DNA from: Gaiellasilicea sp963802765
GTDB taxonomy: Bacteria > Actinomycetota > Thermoleophilia > Gaiellales > Gaiellaceae
NCBI GenBank assembly: GCA_963802765.1
Contig: CAWDJZ010000014.1
Location: 1 to 64,000 of the forward strand
Reading direction: 5' to 3'
DNA: 64,000 nt
A program made the translations under genes and the position numbers. The notes below the pieces were generated by a model. It worked only from the letters and a program-made list of their open reading frames with translations. It searched no databases and was not told where the DNA came from. This document shows, piece by piece, positions 37,573 to 48,476 of this stretch (position 1 is its first letter; every line of letters begins with the position of its first letter).

Positions 37573-38608
37573 TCATGCCGGCGGTGCGTCACCGGGTTCG
37601 TCCGCGCGGCCTGAACCGCGACCGGCGCGGCAGCGGACGATCAGGTTGGGGACGAGGACCGAGAGGATCAGGAGGACGCCGATGACCCCGGTCTGGGTGT
37701 TGGCCGTTGACGTTCGCGAGGCCCAGGCCGTTGCGCAGGTTGAGGACGAGCAGGATCGACAGGATCGACGCCCGACCATCGTGCCGCGAGCCGCCGAAGA
37801 TGCTGACGCCGCCGAGCAGGACCATCGTGATGATGTCGAGCTCGAAGCCTCGGCGCGTGCTCGCCCCGGACCGGCGCCGAGACGGGCCGCGCAGCAGCAC
37901 GCCGGCGAGCGCCGGCGACGAAGCCCGCTCGTCGGTGAAGATCGCGAGCTTCGTACCGCGCGACGTCCGAACGCCCGAGAACCGCGCGACCTCGATGTTG
38001 TTGCCGAGCACGTAGACGTACCGCCCGAAGCCCGACGCGGCGCAGGATGATCGCGGCGCCGACGACGCATCGACCGACGAAGAGGATCGAGCGCGAGGGG
38101 CAGCGGCCCGAGGAGCGGCTGCTGGCCGAGGTCCGTCGAACCAGTCCGGGAAGCCGCCGATCGACCGGTCCTCGATCAGGATCGCGGGCCAGCCCGCGAT
38201 AGCCGATCAGCCCGGCCAGCGTCACGGCCAGCGAGGGCAGGCCGACGATGGCGACCCAGAAGCCCGTTGAGCGAGGCCGCACAGGCCGCCCAACGCGCAG
38301 CGCGACGACGATCGCCAGCCTCGATCGGCGACGCCCTCGCTCGACAGCGCACGCGACCACGACGCGCGGCGAAGGCCCATGACCGAGGCGACCGACAGGT
38401 CGATCTCGCCGCTGATGATGACGAACGTCATCGACCAGGACGACGATCGCCTTCTCGATCGACTCAGCTGGAACAGGTTGATCTGAAGTTCTGGATCGTC
38501 CGAGGTAGCACGGCGAGCAGCGACGACGTTGAGCGGCCACGACCACGACGAGGATGACCAGCAGCAGCCCCTCCCAGCGAGCGCAGCGCGGACGCCGAGC
38601 TCACGCAT
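37573..38608 (-). CDS. rhaQ: Rhamnose ABC transporter permease, many frameshifts
   Basis: Minus-strand fragments give a RbsC-type permease of about 340 residues: MRELGVRAALAGRG at the start, a conserved MTFVIISGEIDLSVASVMGL segment, GNNIEVARFSGV and TMVLLGGVSIFGGS near the C-terminus, then SVLVPNLIVR. These are hallmarks of BPD_transp_2 sugar permeases. The ATG overlaps the end of the preceding permease. Which of the two permeases is RhaP or RhaQ cannot be fixed from this sequence. Confidence 0.78.
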
Positions 38609-39701
38609 CGCGCGCCGCCTCGCTCGAGCCTGGCGGCGCGCCTCGTCCTGCGGCGCGTCGCCGCGCCGCGGACTCCACGAGCGTGCGCAGCCGCGCCGAG
38701 GATCGACCTTGTCCGACGGCGACCGCCAGCAGGATCAGCAGCGCCGAGGATGGCGTCGCGCAGGAACTCGCTGACCTCCGAGCCAGCGGATCAGGCTCTG
38801 CTGCGAGGAGCGTCGATCAGGATCGCGCCGAGGAACGCCCCGATCATCGAGCCGACGCCGCCGAAGATGTTGACGCCACCGACCACGACGGCGGCGACGA
38901 CCTGCGAGCTCGAGGCCCTGCCCGGCCGTCACGGTGATGTTCCCGAAGCGGGCGAGGAACAGGAACCCGGCGAGGCCCGACGAGCGCACCGCGACAGCAC
39001 GAAGGCCCCGAAGACGTACGCGCTGCGACCGGGAGGCCCGCCGACGCGCGCCGCATCCGGGTTCGAGCCGATCGCGAACAGCCGCCGGCCGTACGGCAGG
39101 TAGCGGAGCGCCGAGCTGGAAGCACGAGCGCGATGACGCACCGCGACGACGACGAGCGGGCGGACGTCGAAGTCGCCGAGGCTGAACAGCGTGACGCCGC
39201 GGCAGGTCGAGCATCCAGCCGGGCAGCGTGTCGGTCGTGATCGGTCTTGCGCCTCCGCGTAGCTCGATCGAGCGCGACCCGATAGATCGCCAGGGTCCCG
39301 AGGGTCGTCGACGATCGCGGGCACCCGGCCGTAGGCGACGAGCAGGCCGTTGACGGCGCCGAGGACCGCAGCCGATCGCGATGCGAGATCGCGATCACGA
39401 CCGGCGCGGTGGATGCGTCGGGTCGTTCGACAGCACGTGCCGATGAAGTAGGCGCGAGACGCCGACGATCGAGCCGACCGAGAGGTCGATGTTCCGGGTC
39501 AGGATCGACGAGCGTCTGCGCCGACGGCGACGACCGCCGATGATCGGCGACGCTGGTCGCTGACGCGGGTGAACGTGCCGCGCCGAGAGGTAGTCGTCGA
39601 TCTGGGTAGGCGAAGAACGCGGCCACGAGCGACGATGATCAGCGACGAGCGATCAGCTCGCGGAGCTGCTCCGGCCGGATGTGCCGGAGGAGCCGTCGCA
39701 T
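38603..39701 (-). CDS. rhaP: Rhamnose ABC transporter permease, many frameshifts
   Basis: This second BPD_transp_2 permease starts MRRLLRHIRPEQLRELIA at 39701 in a TGATG overlap with the ATPase stop. Recognisable pieces are FAYPIDD-like, RVPAIV with TLGTLAIYRVAL, LPYGRRLFAIGSNPDAARV, YVFGAFVL and LFLARFGNITVTAGQGLEL, then a VGGVNIFGG-like and IGAFLGAILID-like segment. It forms the membrane channel with the other permease. Frequent single-base indels are present but little substitution is apparent. Confidence 0.78.
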
Positions 39702-41290
39702 CAGCCGCCGTCGCCGTCGGCGACTCGTGCGGGCTGCGCCCATCGCGGCGGCCGATGCACGACGCTCCGCGCGTCGCCTCCGCGCGGTCGAGGATCGCCA
39801 TCTGCCGGCCCTCGCGCATGACCAGGACGCGGTCGCTCATCGCGAGCACCTCCGGCAGGTCGGAGCGTGATCAGGATGATCGCCGATCCCCTCCTGCGCG
39901 AGCTCGTCGACGATCTGGTGCACCTCGGCCTTGGCGCCGACGTCGATGCCGCGCGTGGGCTCGTCGAGGATCAGCACCCGCGGCTGGGTGTCCAGCCACT
40001 TGCTCGAGCATCGACCTTCTGCTGGTTGCCGCCCGACAGCGTGCGCCACCGGCGACGTCGACGGACGGCGTCGCGGATGCTGCAGCCGCTCGCGATAACG
40101 TCTCGGCCGTCGGCGCGCTCGGCCGCCGCGTCGAGCAGCCCGAGGCGATCGAGACGTACCGGCGCAGCGACGGCAGCGTGATGTTCGCGGCGATCGACAG
40201 CGGGAAGACGAGAGCCCGAGCGCCCGGCGGTCCTCGGTCGAGGTAGGCGATCCCGCGGCGCAGCGCCTCGCTGCGGGCGAGCGGATCGTCGACCGGCTGC
40301 CCATCGAGCACGATCGTGCCGCGCGTCGGCCGGCGCGATGCCGAACAGCGCCAGGCCGACGTCGGTCCGGCCGGCGCCGACGAGGCCGGCGAAGCCCGAG
40401 CACCTCGCCCGCGCGCAGCGTCGAAGCGAGACGTCGCGCGAACGCGCCCTCGCGCCCGAGGCCCGCGACCTCGAGGACGACGTCGCCCGGCGCGTGCTCG
40501 GCGTGCGCTGCGAAGAACTCGCGCCAGCGTCGCGGCCGACCATCTCGCGGATCGGCGACTCGCCGGCGTGACCTCGGAGCGGGGCCGCGGTCGACACCCA
40601 GCCGGCCGTCGCGCAGGACCGTCACGCGGTCGGCGATCTCGAAGACCTCCTCCAGGCGATGGCGAGATGAAGAGGATCGGCCACGCCGCTCGCCGCCGAG
40701 CTGCCGACGACCTGCGCGAAGAGCTGCGCCACCTCGTGCGCGGAGAGCGACGCGGTCGGCTCGTCCATGATCAGGACGCGGACCTCGCAGCGAGAGCGCC
40801 TTGGCGATCTCGACGGTCTGCTGCTCGGCGAGCGTGAGGCCGCGCGCCGGCTGTCCGACGTCGAGGCGCACGTCGAGCGCGGCCGAGGATCGCCTCGGCC
40901 TCGCGGCGCATCCGCCGTCAATCGACCAGCGCGGCCGCGGTCGCGGTGGCCGATGAAGATGTTCTCGGCGACGGTCAGGTCCGGGAAGATCATCGGCTCC
41001 TGGTAGATCGCCGCGATCCCGTAGCGCTGGGCGTCGGCGGCGCTGCGCGAGCGACGACCTCCTCGCCGTCGACCAGCGATCGTGCCCGGCGTCGGGCTGC
41101 GTCGACGCCGGTCATGATCTTGATCAGCGTCGACTTGCCGGCGCCGTTCTCACCGAGCAGCGCATGGATCTCGCCGGGGTAGAGGTCGAGCGACACGTCG
41201 TCGAGCGCCTGGGTCGAATCGAAGCGCTTGGAGATGCCCGTGAACTCGAGGACCGGCGTCGGGCACGCTCGAGCAGGCGTCGGTGCTCAC
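39701..41290 (-). CDS. rhaT: Rhamnose ABC transporter ATP-binding protein (duplicated ATPase), many frameshifts
   Basis: This ~500-residue sugar ATPase has two ABC cassettes. The first has SLDLYPGEIHALLGENGAGK carrying Walker A, YQEPMIFPDLTVAENIFIGH and VLIMDEPTASLSAHEV. The second has LRAGEVLGFAGLVGAGRTDV, EDRRALGLVFPLSIAANITL, LSGGNQQKV and VLILDEPTRGIDVGAKAEVH. This is the RbsA/XylG/RhaT layout. GTG 41290 overlaps the stop of the aldolase/dehydrogenase gene (GTGA), and its TGA overlaps the permease ATG. Symbol as in rhizobia. Confidence 0.82.
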
Positions 41291-43390
41291 CGCGGGTACG
41301 CGGCAGTTACGCCGCCGTCGACGTTGAGGATATTTCCGGTGGATTTGTCCGAGCGAGGCCCGACGAAGAAGGCGATCGCTTCCGCGACGTCCTCGGGGAA
41401 GACGGCGACGCCGAGCTTCGTGCGGCCGCGGTAGAACGTCGGCAGATCGTCCTCGCTGACGCCGTACGTGCTGGCGCGCTCGGCCTTCCAGTCGGAGGAC
41501 CAGATGCTCGACCCCTGGATCACCGCGTCGGGGTTCACGGTGTTGACGCGGATGCCCGTGCGAGGCCGCCCTCCTCGGCGAGGCAGCGCGCGAGGTGCAG
41601 GGCGGCCGCCTTGGCGGACGAGTACGCGGCGGCATTCGCTCCGGCGACGAGCGCGTTCTTCGAGCCGACGAAGACGATCGAGCCGCCGCGGCCCTGCTCG
41701 ATCAGGACGCGGAACGACCTCGCGCGCGGCGAGGAAATAGCCGCGGGCGAGCACGGCGTAGCTGCAGCTCCCAGTCGTCGAGCGTGGTCTCGGTGACGAG
41801 GCGCTCGTCGCGAGCCCCGCCGACGCGACGAGGACGTCGAGAGCCGCCGTACGCGAGCACGGTCGGCGGATCATCTCGGGGACGTCGTCCTCGATGGTGA
41901 CGTCGACCGCGACGGCGAACGCGCGGCGCGTGCCGTGCGGCGGACGACGAACTCGCTCGGCGACGTCGCGGGCGCCGTCGGCGTTGAGATCGGCGACGAC
42001 GACATGCGCGCCGCGCGAGGCGAGCAGGCGCGCGGTGCACGGCCGATGCCGCTAGGCACCGCCGGTGACGACGTGCGATGCGGCCGGAGAGCTCGCGAGC
42101 GGAGGAGCCTGCGCGAGCTTGTAGCGCTCGAGCGGCCAGTACTCGATAGCGAAGGCCTCGGCCTCGCTAGAGCGAGCGGAAGCCACCGAGCGCGTCGGCG
42201 GCGTCCTGCGACCGCGATCGCGCGGTGGTAGAGGTCGCGCGTGAGCCGCGCGTGACCGCATCGCAGCCGCTCGTGACGAACGCCGACCCGGGGATGAGGA
42301 TGACGCGCGGCCACCGGGTCGATCGGGAACGGCGCGGGTCTCGTCGGTAGAGGTGGCGCGCGTAGTACTCGCGGTACCAGCGCTGCGTACTCCTCGACAC
42401 CGCGTCGGAGAGCGGAGCGCGAGATCGACGGGGCCGTCGGTGCGCGGGGTCGAAGGCGACGACGAGCGGCCTGTGCTTCGTGTGGATCAGATGGTCGGGG
42501 CACGGCGCGCCGACCTGGCTCACCTCGGGCGCTCGAGCCGACGAGGCGAATGCGACGCAGCGGGGCTCCGGTCGACCTCGAGCACGACGCCGTCGGCATC
42601 GGCGAGGAGCGAGCCGCGGAGCGCAGGAAGCGCGGCGCGAGGAGAGCGACGCACTCGGTCTCCGCGAGCGTGAGCGACTCGCTCGCCGCCGAGACCGACC
42701 GGCCGGCCCGCCTGATAGACCGCCTCGGCAGCGCGCGTGACGAACTCGATGAGTGCTCCTGTAGGTCTCCTCGAGAGGTCTGCCCCACGTGACGAGACCG
42801 TGCTTATCGAGCAGAACGGCACGAGCGGCCGGATGCGCGTCGAGGAGCTCGAGCGATCCGGCTGCGACATGTCGAAGCCCGGGACGCTGATAGTCGAGCC
42901 AGACAGCCTCGTCGCCGAACGCCTCAGACGGCGAGCGATCGACCGTTGGGCGAGGACGTGAGCGCGATGATCGCGTCGGGATGCGTGTGATCGACGTGCG
43001 CGCGCGGAGACGAACGCGTGCAGAAGCGTCTCGATGGACGGGCGCGGCTGGTCGGGCCGAGCGCGCATGCGGAGGAGGTAGTCGACCATAGACGGCGTCG
43101 TCCATCGCCGCGCGAGCGAAGCGGCAGAGATCTCGTCGAGCCGCAGCGCGGCGAACCCGACGGCGCGTGATCGTCGCGAGATCGGTGCCGGAGCCCTTCA
43201 CCCACAAGACGCGCTGCTCGCGACCGGCGTGATCGACGACGCCCTTCGCCGACGTGTTACCGCGCTCTGGTTCGCGAGGGAGCGGTCGCGCCGAGGAGGT
43301 TGGAGCGGTGCACGAGCCAGAGACCGTCGAAGCTCGGTAGCGGCCGAAGCGTCCCAGAGATCGGCGGGGGAGGAGATGCGCTCAGAGAGA
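41287..43390 (-). CDS. Bifunctional rhamnulose-1-phosphate aldolase / short-chain dehydrogenase, many frameshifts
   Basis: This is a fusion of about 680 residues. The N-terminal class II aldolase domain shows DLWDASA, DRSLAN, RVLWVKGSGTDLATIT, the metal-binding AHVDHTHPDA and AVLLDKHGLVTWG. A linker has EAFAIEYWPLERYKLAQ. The SDR domain shows VTGGA, LDVLVASAGLATS, catalytic AAYSSAKAAAL (about 41607-41636) and the end STGNILNVDGGVTAAYPR. The aldolase splits L-rhamnulose-1-phosphate into DHAP and L-lactaldehyde, and the SDR domain should oxidise lactaldehyde to lactate, feeding LutABC. GTGA overlap joins it to the ATPase. Its N-terminus abuts the base-composition anomaly. Confidence 0.82.
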
Positions 43391-44905
43391 TGGTAGTTAG
43401 CTAAAGTAGGGTTATAGAGGGCTAGATAGTGGTTGAGTGTGTAGATGATAGATGGTAGACGGAGAGGAAAAGATGTAGGTTCGTATAAATATGTATAGGT
43501 GAGGTTAGTACTAGATAAGTTAAACTGACTATGAGGTGATGGTGAGCAAGTAGGAGAGAGAGGTGAGAGAGAATGTAGAGAGCGATTGGAAGAGGATGTT
43601 GATGAGAGAGGTAGATTAGATTGGTTAGGTTAGGAAGGGAAAGATGCAGATGTGGGTGATGAGATGGCAGAGAAGCTAGTTTGGGCTAGATGATGATAAA
43701 GTGGAAGATTAGATGTTGAGCTAGGTGATTAGCTGTAGATGCTAGAGCAAGAAGAGGTATTTGCAATGAGAGAGAGATGAGCAAGGAGAGGAAGATGTCG
43801 CTGGGTATTAAGGGGTGATATGGTTAGATAGTGAGGTAAGATTGGAGAATATTTATGGGTATGTAGATAGGGGTTAGAAAGATGTTGTGTGGGATAGAAC
43901 AGAGAGATGCTGGGCGGCATGATGAGAGAGTGTGGAGGTAGTGTAGTAGTGAGAGTAGATGGTATGCTTCTGAGTGTGAGGTGGCTCTATTGGAAGAGAT
44001 ATAGATTTATCAAGTTGAGGAGCAGCCGGATTGTTAGTAGATGATGCGCTAGTTAGTGAGGTTGAAAGGTGAGCTAGTACGTAGAGCAAGGGAGATGTTG
44101 AGCTAGAGATAGAGCAAAGATTAGGTGAGGAGGAGAGAAAGATGATGAGGGGTTGAGATAGAGGTGAGGTGGTGAAGGTAGATGCTGTGTAGTGAATAGA
44201 TACGGTTAGCTAGGGGACGGTACCGCTAGGTAGGCTGAGTTAATTGAAGAGCTGAGATAGGGCTCAGCGATGTGCGGGCTCGCGATAGTGTAGAAAGGGG
44301 TTTGCTGGGAGCTGAAGTGAGAGATAGAGCTCTCTGCGCTCAGGTAGCTGGTGCGCGCGGAGCAAGATAGGTTTGTGGAGGTTGCTAGTAAGCTAGTTGA
44401 GATAGCTCAATAGTGAGATAGAAGAGAGAACAGGTAGGGTAACACAGAGAGATGAGATAGGTGGTTGAGAGCGATGGAGATATCTATATGAGAATAGCTG
44501 GAAGAAGAGTGTTGATAGGTATAGATTTGAATGATGGTATAAGGTGTATATCTATCTAGAGGGGAAAGAGAGAGTGGGAGAGATAGATTATGATGTCGGT
44601 GAGAGCGGTAGCGGTAGTGGAAAGAGATGATGAGAGTGAGGTGCTGAGAGTAGAGCAAGGTGTAGTAGATGATATAGCTGTAGATATAGATTGCTGTAGA
44701 GAGGAGCAGTGTTGGTTGTGAGATGCAGCTCTTAGAGAGTTATCGCGAAGAGAGAGAAGCAGGTTATAGTGCAGATGTTTGGTAGGATGGACTAATAGGT
44801 TTGAGAAACGGTGAGAGATTAGAGCTAGATGATGGTGGTTGTCGAAGCGAGCCGGCCACGACTCGGCCGCTCTCGGCGCCGAGGTCGACGGCGGCGAAGG
44901 TCTGA
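43390..44905 (-). pseudogene. rhaB: Rhamnulokinase gene, unreadable C-depleted block
   Basis: On the minus strand the gene opens cleanly at about 44895-44840 with TFAAVDLGAESGRVVAGSL, the FGGY-kinase ATP-binding start of rhamnulokinase. From about 44840 down to 43390 the plus strand has almost no C and no frame stays open. Yet RhaB landmarks survive in place: HRFSN (44813-44799) followed by LHYNLL where family members have LHW-like, and FHYRYRSHR (44622-44596) where the family has FHYRDARTDG. The mismatches are coding-strand G read as T or A. Length (~1.5 kb) and position between rhaM and the aldolase fit rhaB exactly. It is either a severe consensus failure or a strand-specific substitution event. 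Confidence 0.72.
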
Positions 44906-44909
44906 GGTG

Positions 44910-45229
44910 CTAGTCGAGGTGAAACACCTCCTAGAGCCGAGTCAGCCCCGTATCGGGGCGTGCTTCGGCCGGGAGCTCGAAGAACGACGCCTCTCGGCCT
45001 GCCACCGGGCGTTGACGTCGGTCTCGTTCATCCGCTGCACGCCGCCTCGAAGTTCTCGCACTATAGGTAGCTGAAGAGGGTGCTGTTGTGATGGAGGAAC
45101 AGAGAGTAGTTGCTCGACTCGGTCTCGCGAAGTGCGTAGAGCATCTCAAGATAGACGACGCGATGGCGCTCGCGATACTCCTAGAGATCGATACGAGGCG
45201 CACAGAAGGAGGAAGCTGACGCGCTCCAC
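44910..45229 (-). CDS. rhaM: L-rhamnose mutarotase, frameshifts and stops
   Basis: About 104 residues are expected. The minus strand gives GTG-start ERVSFLL, EYRERHRVVYLEMLYALRET, NYSLFLHH, then NETDVNARWQAE, RPKHAPIRG and the exact family ending EVFHLD followed by TAG at 44910. RhaM interconverts alpha- and beta-L-rhamnose, supplying the anomer used by the isomerase. Several in-frame TAGs (for example where a G or GAG codon is expected) and indels break it, in the same style as the adjacent rhaB block. Confidence 0.78.
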
Positions 45230-45471
45230 TAGATGATTGGTCGGTGATCGGCGTGCTTCCGAGGGCGATCCAGACGAAGCTGGGGGCTGCACTCGGCCGC
45301 GGCTAAGGCTGGTAGCTTTGGCAAGGTAGAGGGTGGCTCTCGGCGCTGTGTCTGGGTCGTCATCTGGGAGTGCGATGATTGCTGATCAATCATCTAAGAG
45401 ACGCTCCGCTCGGCCGGGGGGACACGGCGGAGGTCGCGTGCCTGCGCGAGACGAGTGCGCTGAGCGGCGGA
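45230..45471 (-). other. Intergenic gap between regulator and rhaM
   Basis: These 242 bases contain no recognisable coding frame. TGATTGCTGATCAATCA (45374-45390) holds a short palindrome around TGATCA. The flanking reads are error-rich, so promoter elements for rhaM-rhaB cannot be called with confidence. Confidence 0.4.
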
Positions 45472-46277
45472 CTAGACGGCGATGACATCGGTGCCGCGTG
45501 CTCGCCAGGCCTCGACCGCGTCGGCGGGCGCGCCGGTGTCGGTGACGATCGCGTCGACGTGATCTGAGGAGACGAACGACAGGAGTGCGCTACGGTGCCA
45601 CTTAGTACCGTCGAAGATGCCGATGACGCGCTCGCAGCGGCAGCCATCTCCTGCTTGAGCCGCACCTCGTACGGGTTGAGGTCCATGAGGCCGCGTTCGA
45701 GGCTGAGGCCGCGCGCGCCGAGGAAGCCCGTGTTGATGCTCGTAGACGCGGAGCACGTCGGCGCCGAGATCGCCGACGAGCGACATCGCGTGGAGGCGGA
45801 GCATGCCGCCGGTCACGAGCACGTTGATGCCCGGTGCGTCGGCGAGCGCGGCCGCGATCAGGAGGCCGTTGGTGACGACGACGAGCTCCTGCTTGCCGGC
45901 GCAGCTCGAGCGCGAGGTAGTACGCGGTGGTGCTCGAGTCGAGCGCGACGGCCTCGCCTTCCTCGACCATCGCGGCGCGGCGGCGGCGATCGCCTGCTTG
46001 CGGCTCGACCTCGAGGCGGAGACGCAAGTCGAAGCCGAGCTCGGACTGGCTGCGCTGCGAGCGGACGCGCGCCGCCCCGCACACGGGCGACGAGGCCCTG
46101 GCGCGCGAGCTCGGAGAGATCGCTGCGGACGGTGACCTCGGAAACCGCAAATGTCTTCCGCAAGTTCCGAAACGTGAATGGAATCGCGGCTCTCGAGCAT
46201 GCGCAGGACTGCGCTGCATGCGCTCGTCCTGCGACAGACTCGCGACGCCCTGGGACATACAGCTCCCTCGCCGGCAC
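45472..46277 (-). CDS. DeoR/GlpR-family regulator of rhamnose genes, frameshifts
   Basis: GTG 46277 opens PARELYVPGRRESVAGRAHA. The winged helix appears as HVSELAED and FAVSEVTVRSDLSELARQGL with VARVRGGARP. The sugar-binding DeoRC domain includes VALDSSTTAYYLALELR, LVVVTNGLLIAAALADAPGI, VLVTGGMLRLHAMSLVGDLG and IGIFDGTKWHRSALLSFV, ending GTDVIAV. DeoR regulators sense phosphorylated sugars, here plausibly rhamnulose-1-phosphate. It lies in the middle of the operon after lutC, and an inverted repeat lies just upstream. Several indels break the frame. Confidence 0.82.
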
Positions 46278-46339
46278 TGAGATACCTCGCGGAACGCGTG
46301 GCGACCTTACGACAGGCTTCGTTCGGAGATTGTGAATAC

Positions 46340-46378
46340 CTTTCGATTCAACTTAAGAAACTGATTGGCAATCGAAAG
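46340..46378. promoter_or_regulatory. Inverted repeat, candidate operator
   Basis: CTTTCGATT (46340-46348) and AATCGAAAG (46370-46378) form a perfect 9-bp inverted repeat separated by 21 bases, roughly two helical turns between half-sites. It lies 62 bases upstream of the DeoR-type regulator start, after lutC. It is suited to autoregulation by a multimeric DeoR protein (inference). Confidence 0.55.
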
Positions 46379-46387
46379 CGTGACAAG

Positions 46388-47059
46388 CTAGCAGACGGAC
46401 CAGCACCAGCTCGAGCCGGCGCGGGCCGTGGACGCCCTCGACGCGGTAGAGCTCGATGTCGGAGGTCGCGGACGGGCCGGAGATCCGAACGTGATCGGCC
46501 GGCCGGCTAGCGCAGCGCCGCCTGCGAGCCGGCGCGAACGCGGCCGGGACGCAGTCCGACGACCTGATCGGTTCGTCGATGACGCAGAGGTGGATAGTAC
46601 GGGCACGAGCGTCAAGCGCTCGCCGACCCTGGCCGGGCCCGGCGTCGAGGACGATCGTCCCGGTCTAGCGCGATCGCGAGCGCGCAGCCGGTGACGACGC
46701 CGCCGATGGCGTCGAGCTCCTCGTACGTCGAGACGCGGTGTCGCGGGACGGCCTCGAGCTCCGCCGGGGTAGCCAGTCGGCGGGCAGGTCGGCCGGGACG
46801 GCGACGCGGGTCGACGCCGTGGGCGCGACATGCCGTCGGCGATCGCGCTCGGCGAGCTCGCTCGGCGCGGCCCGATCCGGACGCCGGCCCCGTAGTCGGC
46901 AACGCGCTCGACGAAGCCGCTCGACGGTGCCGGCGGCCTCGTGCTCGACGGTAGGCGCGCGGCGACGGCGACGTCGTCGGGTGTCTCGCTCGGCTGGGGG
47001 AACGTCGGCGAGCGCCCGCCGGATGCGCGCCGAGGATCTCCTCGCGCGCCGTCGCTCAC
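46388..47059 (-). CDS. lutC: LUD-domain lactate utilisation protein LutC, frameshifts
   Basis: GTG 47059 gives SDGAREEILGRIRRALADVP, overlapping the lutB stop. Later pieces are FVERVADYGAGV, HRVSTYEELDAIGG with VVTGCALAIAL, ERLTLVP, LAGRPITF, and the end DIELYRVEGVHGPRRLEL. LutC is the LUD-fold subunit of the LutABC complex that oxidises L-lactate to pyruvate. Joined length of about 220 residues is normal. Multiple indels are present. Confidence 0.8.
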   Translation of the reverse strand: MSDGARGDPRRASGGRSPTFPQPSETPDDVAVAARLPSSTRPPAPSSGFVERVADYGAGVRIGPRRASSPSAIADGMSRPRRRPASPSRPTCPPTGYPGGARGRPATPRLDVRGARRHRRRRHRLRARDRARPGRSSSTPGPARVGERLTLVPVLSTSASSTNRSGRRTASRPRSRRLAGGAALAGRPITFGSPARPRPPTSSSTASRASTARAGSSWCWSVC

Positions 47060-48476
47060 CGCGAGCGCCCACCACTCGCGGAAGGTCTGTCGCGCGCACG
47101 GGGCAGGCAGGTCGCGCATCTCCGTCCAGCCGGCGAGCCCCGGGCAGGCGCGCGATGCGGCCGCCGCGGACGAACGGGACCGCCGGCCGAGCGCGGCCGA
47201 AGCCGCTGGGCGCGCTCGGATAGCGCCGCTCGCTGGCGAACGACCCACGCGAGCGCACTCATCGCCGGCGCGCTCGCCGCGCGGCGGGCGCGCGCCTCGT
47301 GCGACGACTCGGCCGCGGAGGTGGACGAGGACCTCGCGGGATGTCGATCTTGACGGGACAGACCTCGTAGCAGGCGCCGCAGAGCGTGGACGCATAGCGG
47401 GAGCGACGCGGCGTTCTCGACGCCGCGCGAGCTGCGGCGTGAGGATGGCGCCGATCGGGCCCGGGATAGACCGAGCTCGTACGCGTGGCCGCCGGTCCGC
47501 TCGTACACCGGGCAGACGTTGAGGCAGGCGCTGCAGCGGATGCAGGCCAGCGTCTGCCGGCCGACCTCGTCGGCGAGCACGTCGCGTACGGCCGTTGTCG
47601 AGCGAGCACGACGTGGAACTCCTGCGGGCCGTCGCCCGGCGTGACGCCGGTCCAGAAGCGACGTGTACGGGTTCATCCGCTCGCCGGTCGACGAGCGAGG
47701 CAGGAGCTGGAGGAAGACCTCGAGGTCCTCGGGCGTCGGGATGAGCTTCTCGATCCCGATCACCGTGATCAGCGTCTTCGGGGAGGGTGGTGCAGAAGCG
47801 GCCGTTGCCCTCCGATTCGACGATGCAGACCGTGCCGGTCTCGGCGATGGCGAAGTTCGCGCCGCTGATGGCCACGCGCGCGTCGCAGGAACTTGCTCGC
47901 GCAGGTGCAGCGCGAGCCGCCGCGGCGAGCTCGCGCGGCTCGTCCGAGAGCGTCGGGCAGGCCGAGCTTGCGCCGGAAGAGGTCGCGGATCTCGACGCGG
48001 TTCTTGTGGATCGCCGGGACGAGGATGTGCGACGACTCCTCGCCGGCGAGCTGGCAGATCAGCTCGGCCAGGTCGGTCTCGATCGACGTCGATCCCGTCC
48101 GCGGCGAGCGCGCTCGTTGAGCCGGATCTCGTCCGTCGTCAGCGACTTCACCTTCACGACCTCGCGCGCGCCGGTCGCCGCGACGAGGTCGGCCACGACG
48201 ACGGCCCGCCTCGGCGGCGTCGCGCGCCCAGTGGACGTGGCCGCCGGCGCGCTCGACGGCACGCCTCGAACTGGAGGAGGTAGTCGTCGAGGTGCCGGAG
48301 GACGCGCTCCTTGAGCGCGCGGCCGGCCTCGCGCAGCTCCTCCCAGTCGGGCCGCTCGCGACGACAGCGCGCGCGCTTCTCGCGGATCGTGCTGCGTCGC
48401 CATGCCGAGGTTGCGGCGGAGCTGGGTGGTCGCGCGAGCGCCATCGCGGGCGGCGGCGGGGAAGCCGCTCGCTCAC
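47056..48476 (-). CDS. lutB: Iron-sulfur lactate utilisation protein LutB, frameshifts
   Basis: About 470 residues when joined. The LUD-like part shows TIREKR, EVVKVKSLTTDEIRLNER, DLAELICQLAGEESSHILVP, AIHKNRVEIRDLFRRKLGLP and VAISGANFAIAETGTVCIVE. Ferredoxin-type clusters follow in CIRCSACLNVCPVYERTGGH and STLCGACYEVCPVKIDIP. The C-terminal REWW-type end overlaps lutC (GTGA). GTG 48476 overlaps the lutA stop. It carries electrons in lactate oxidation. Indels are frequent but the cysteines are all visible. Confidence 0.85.

Noticed and set aside
43729..44658. Minus-strand open frames rich in Ser, His, Leu, Pro, Thr and Tyr (for example 44407-44658)
   Set aside because: They exist only because G is nearly absent from that strand. 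They have no ribosome site and no family resemblance, apart from fragments that match rhamnulokinase.
43390..44840. The C-poor block as a CRISPR array, tandem repeat or integrated foreign element
   Set aside because: No regular repeat/spacer period, no terminal repeats and no integrase or transposase nearby. Short recurring words such as GATGTTGAGCTAG are irregular, and rhaB landmarks lie underneath.
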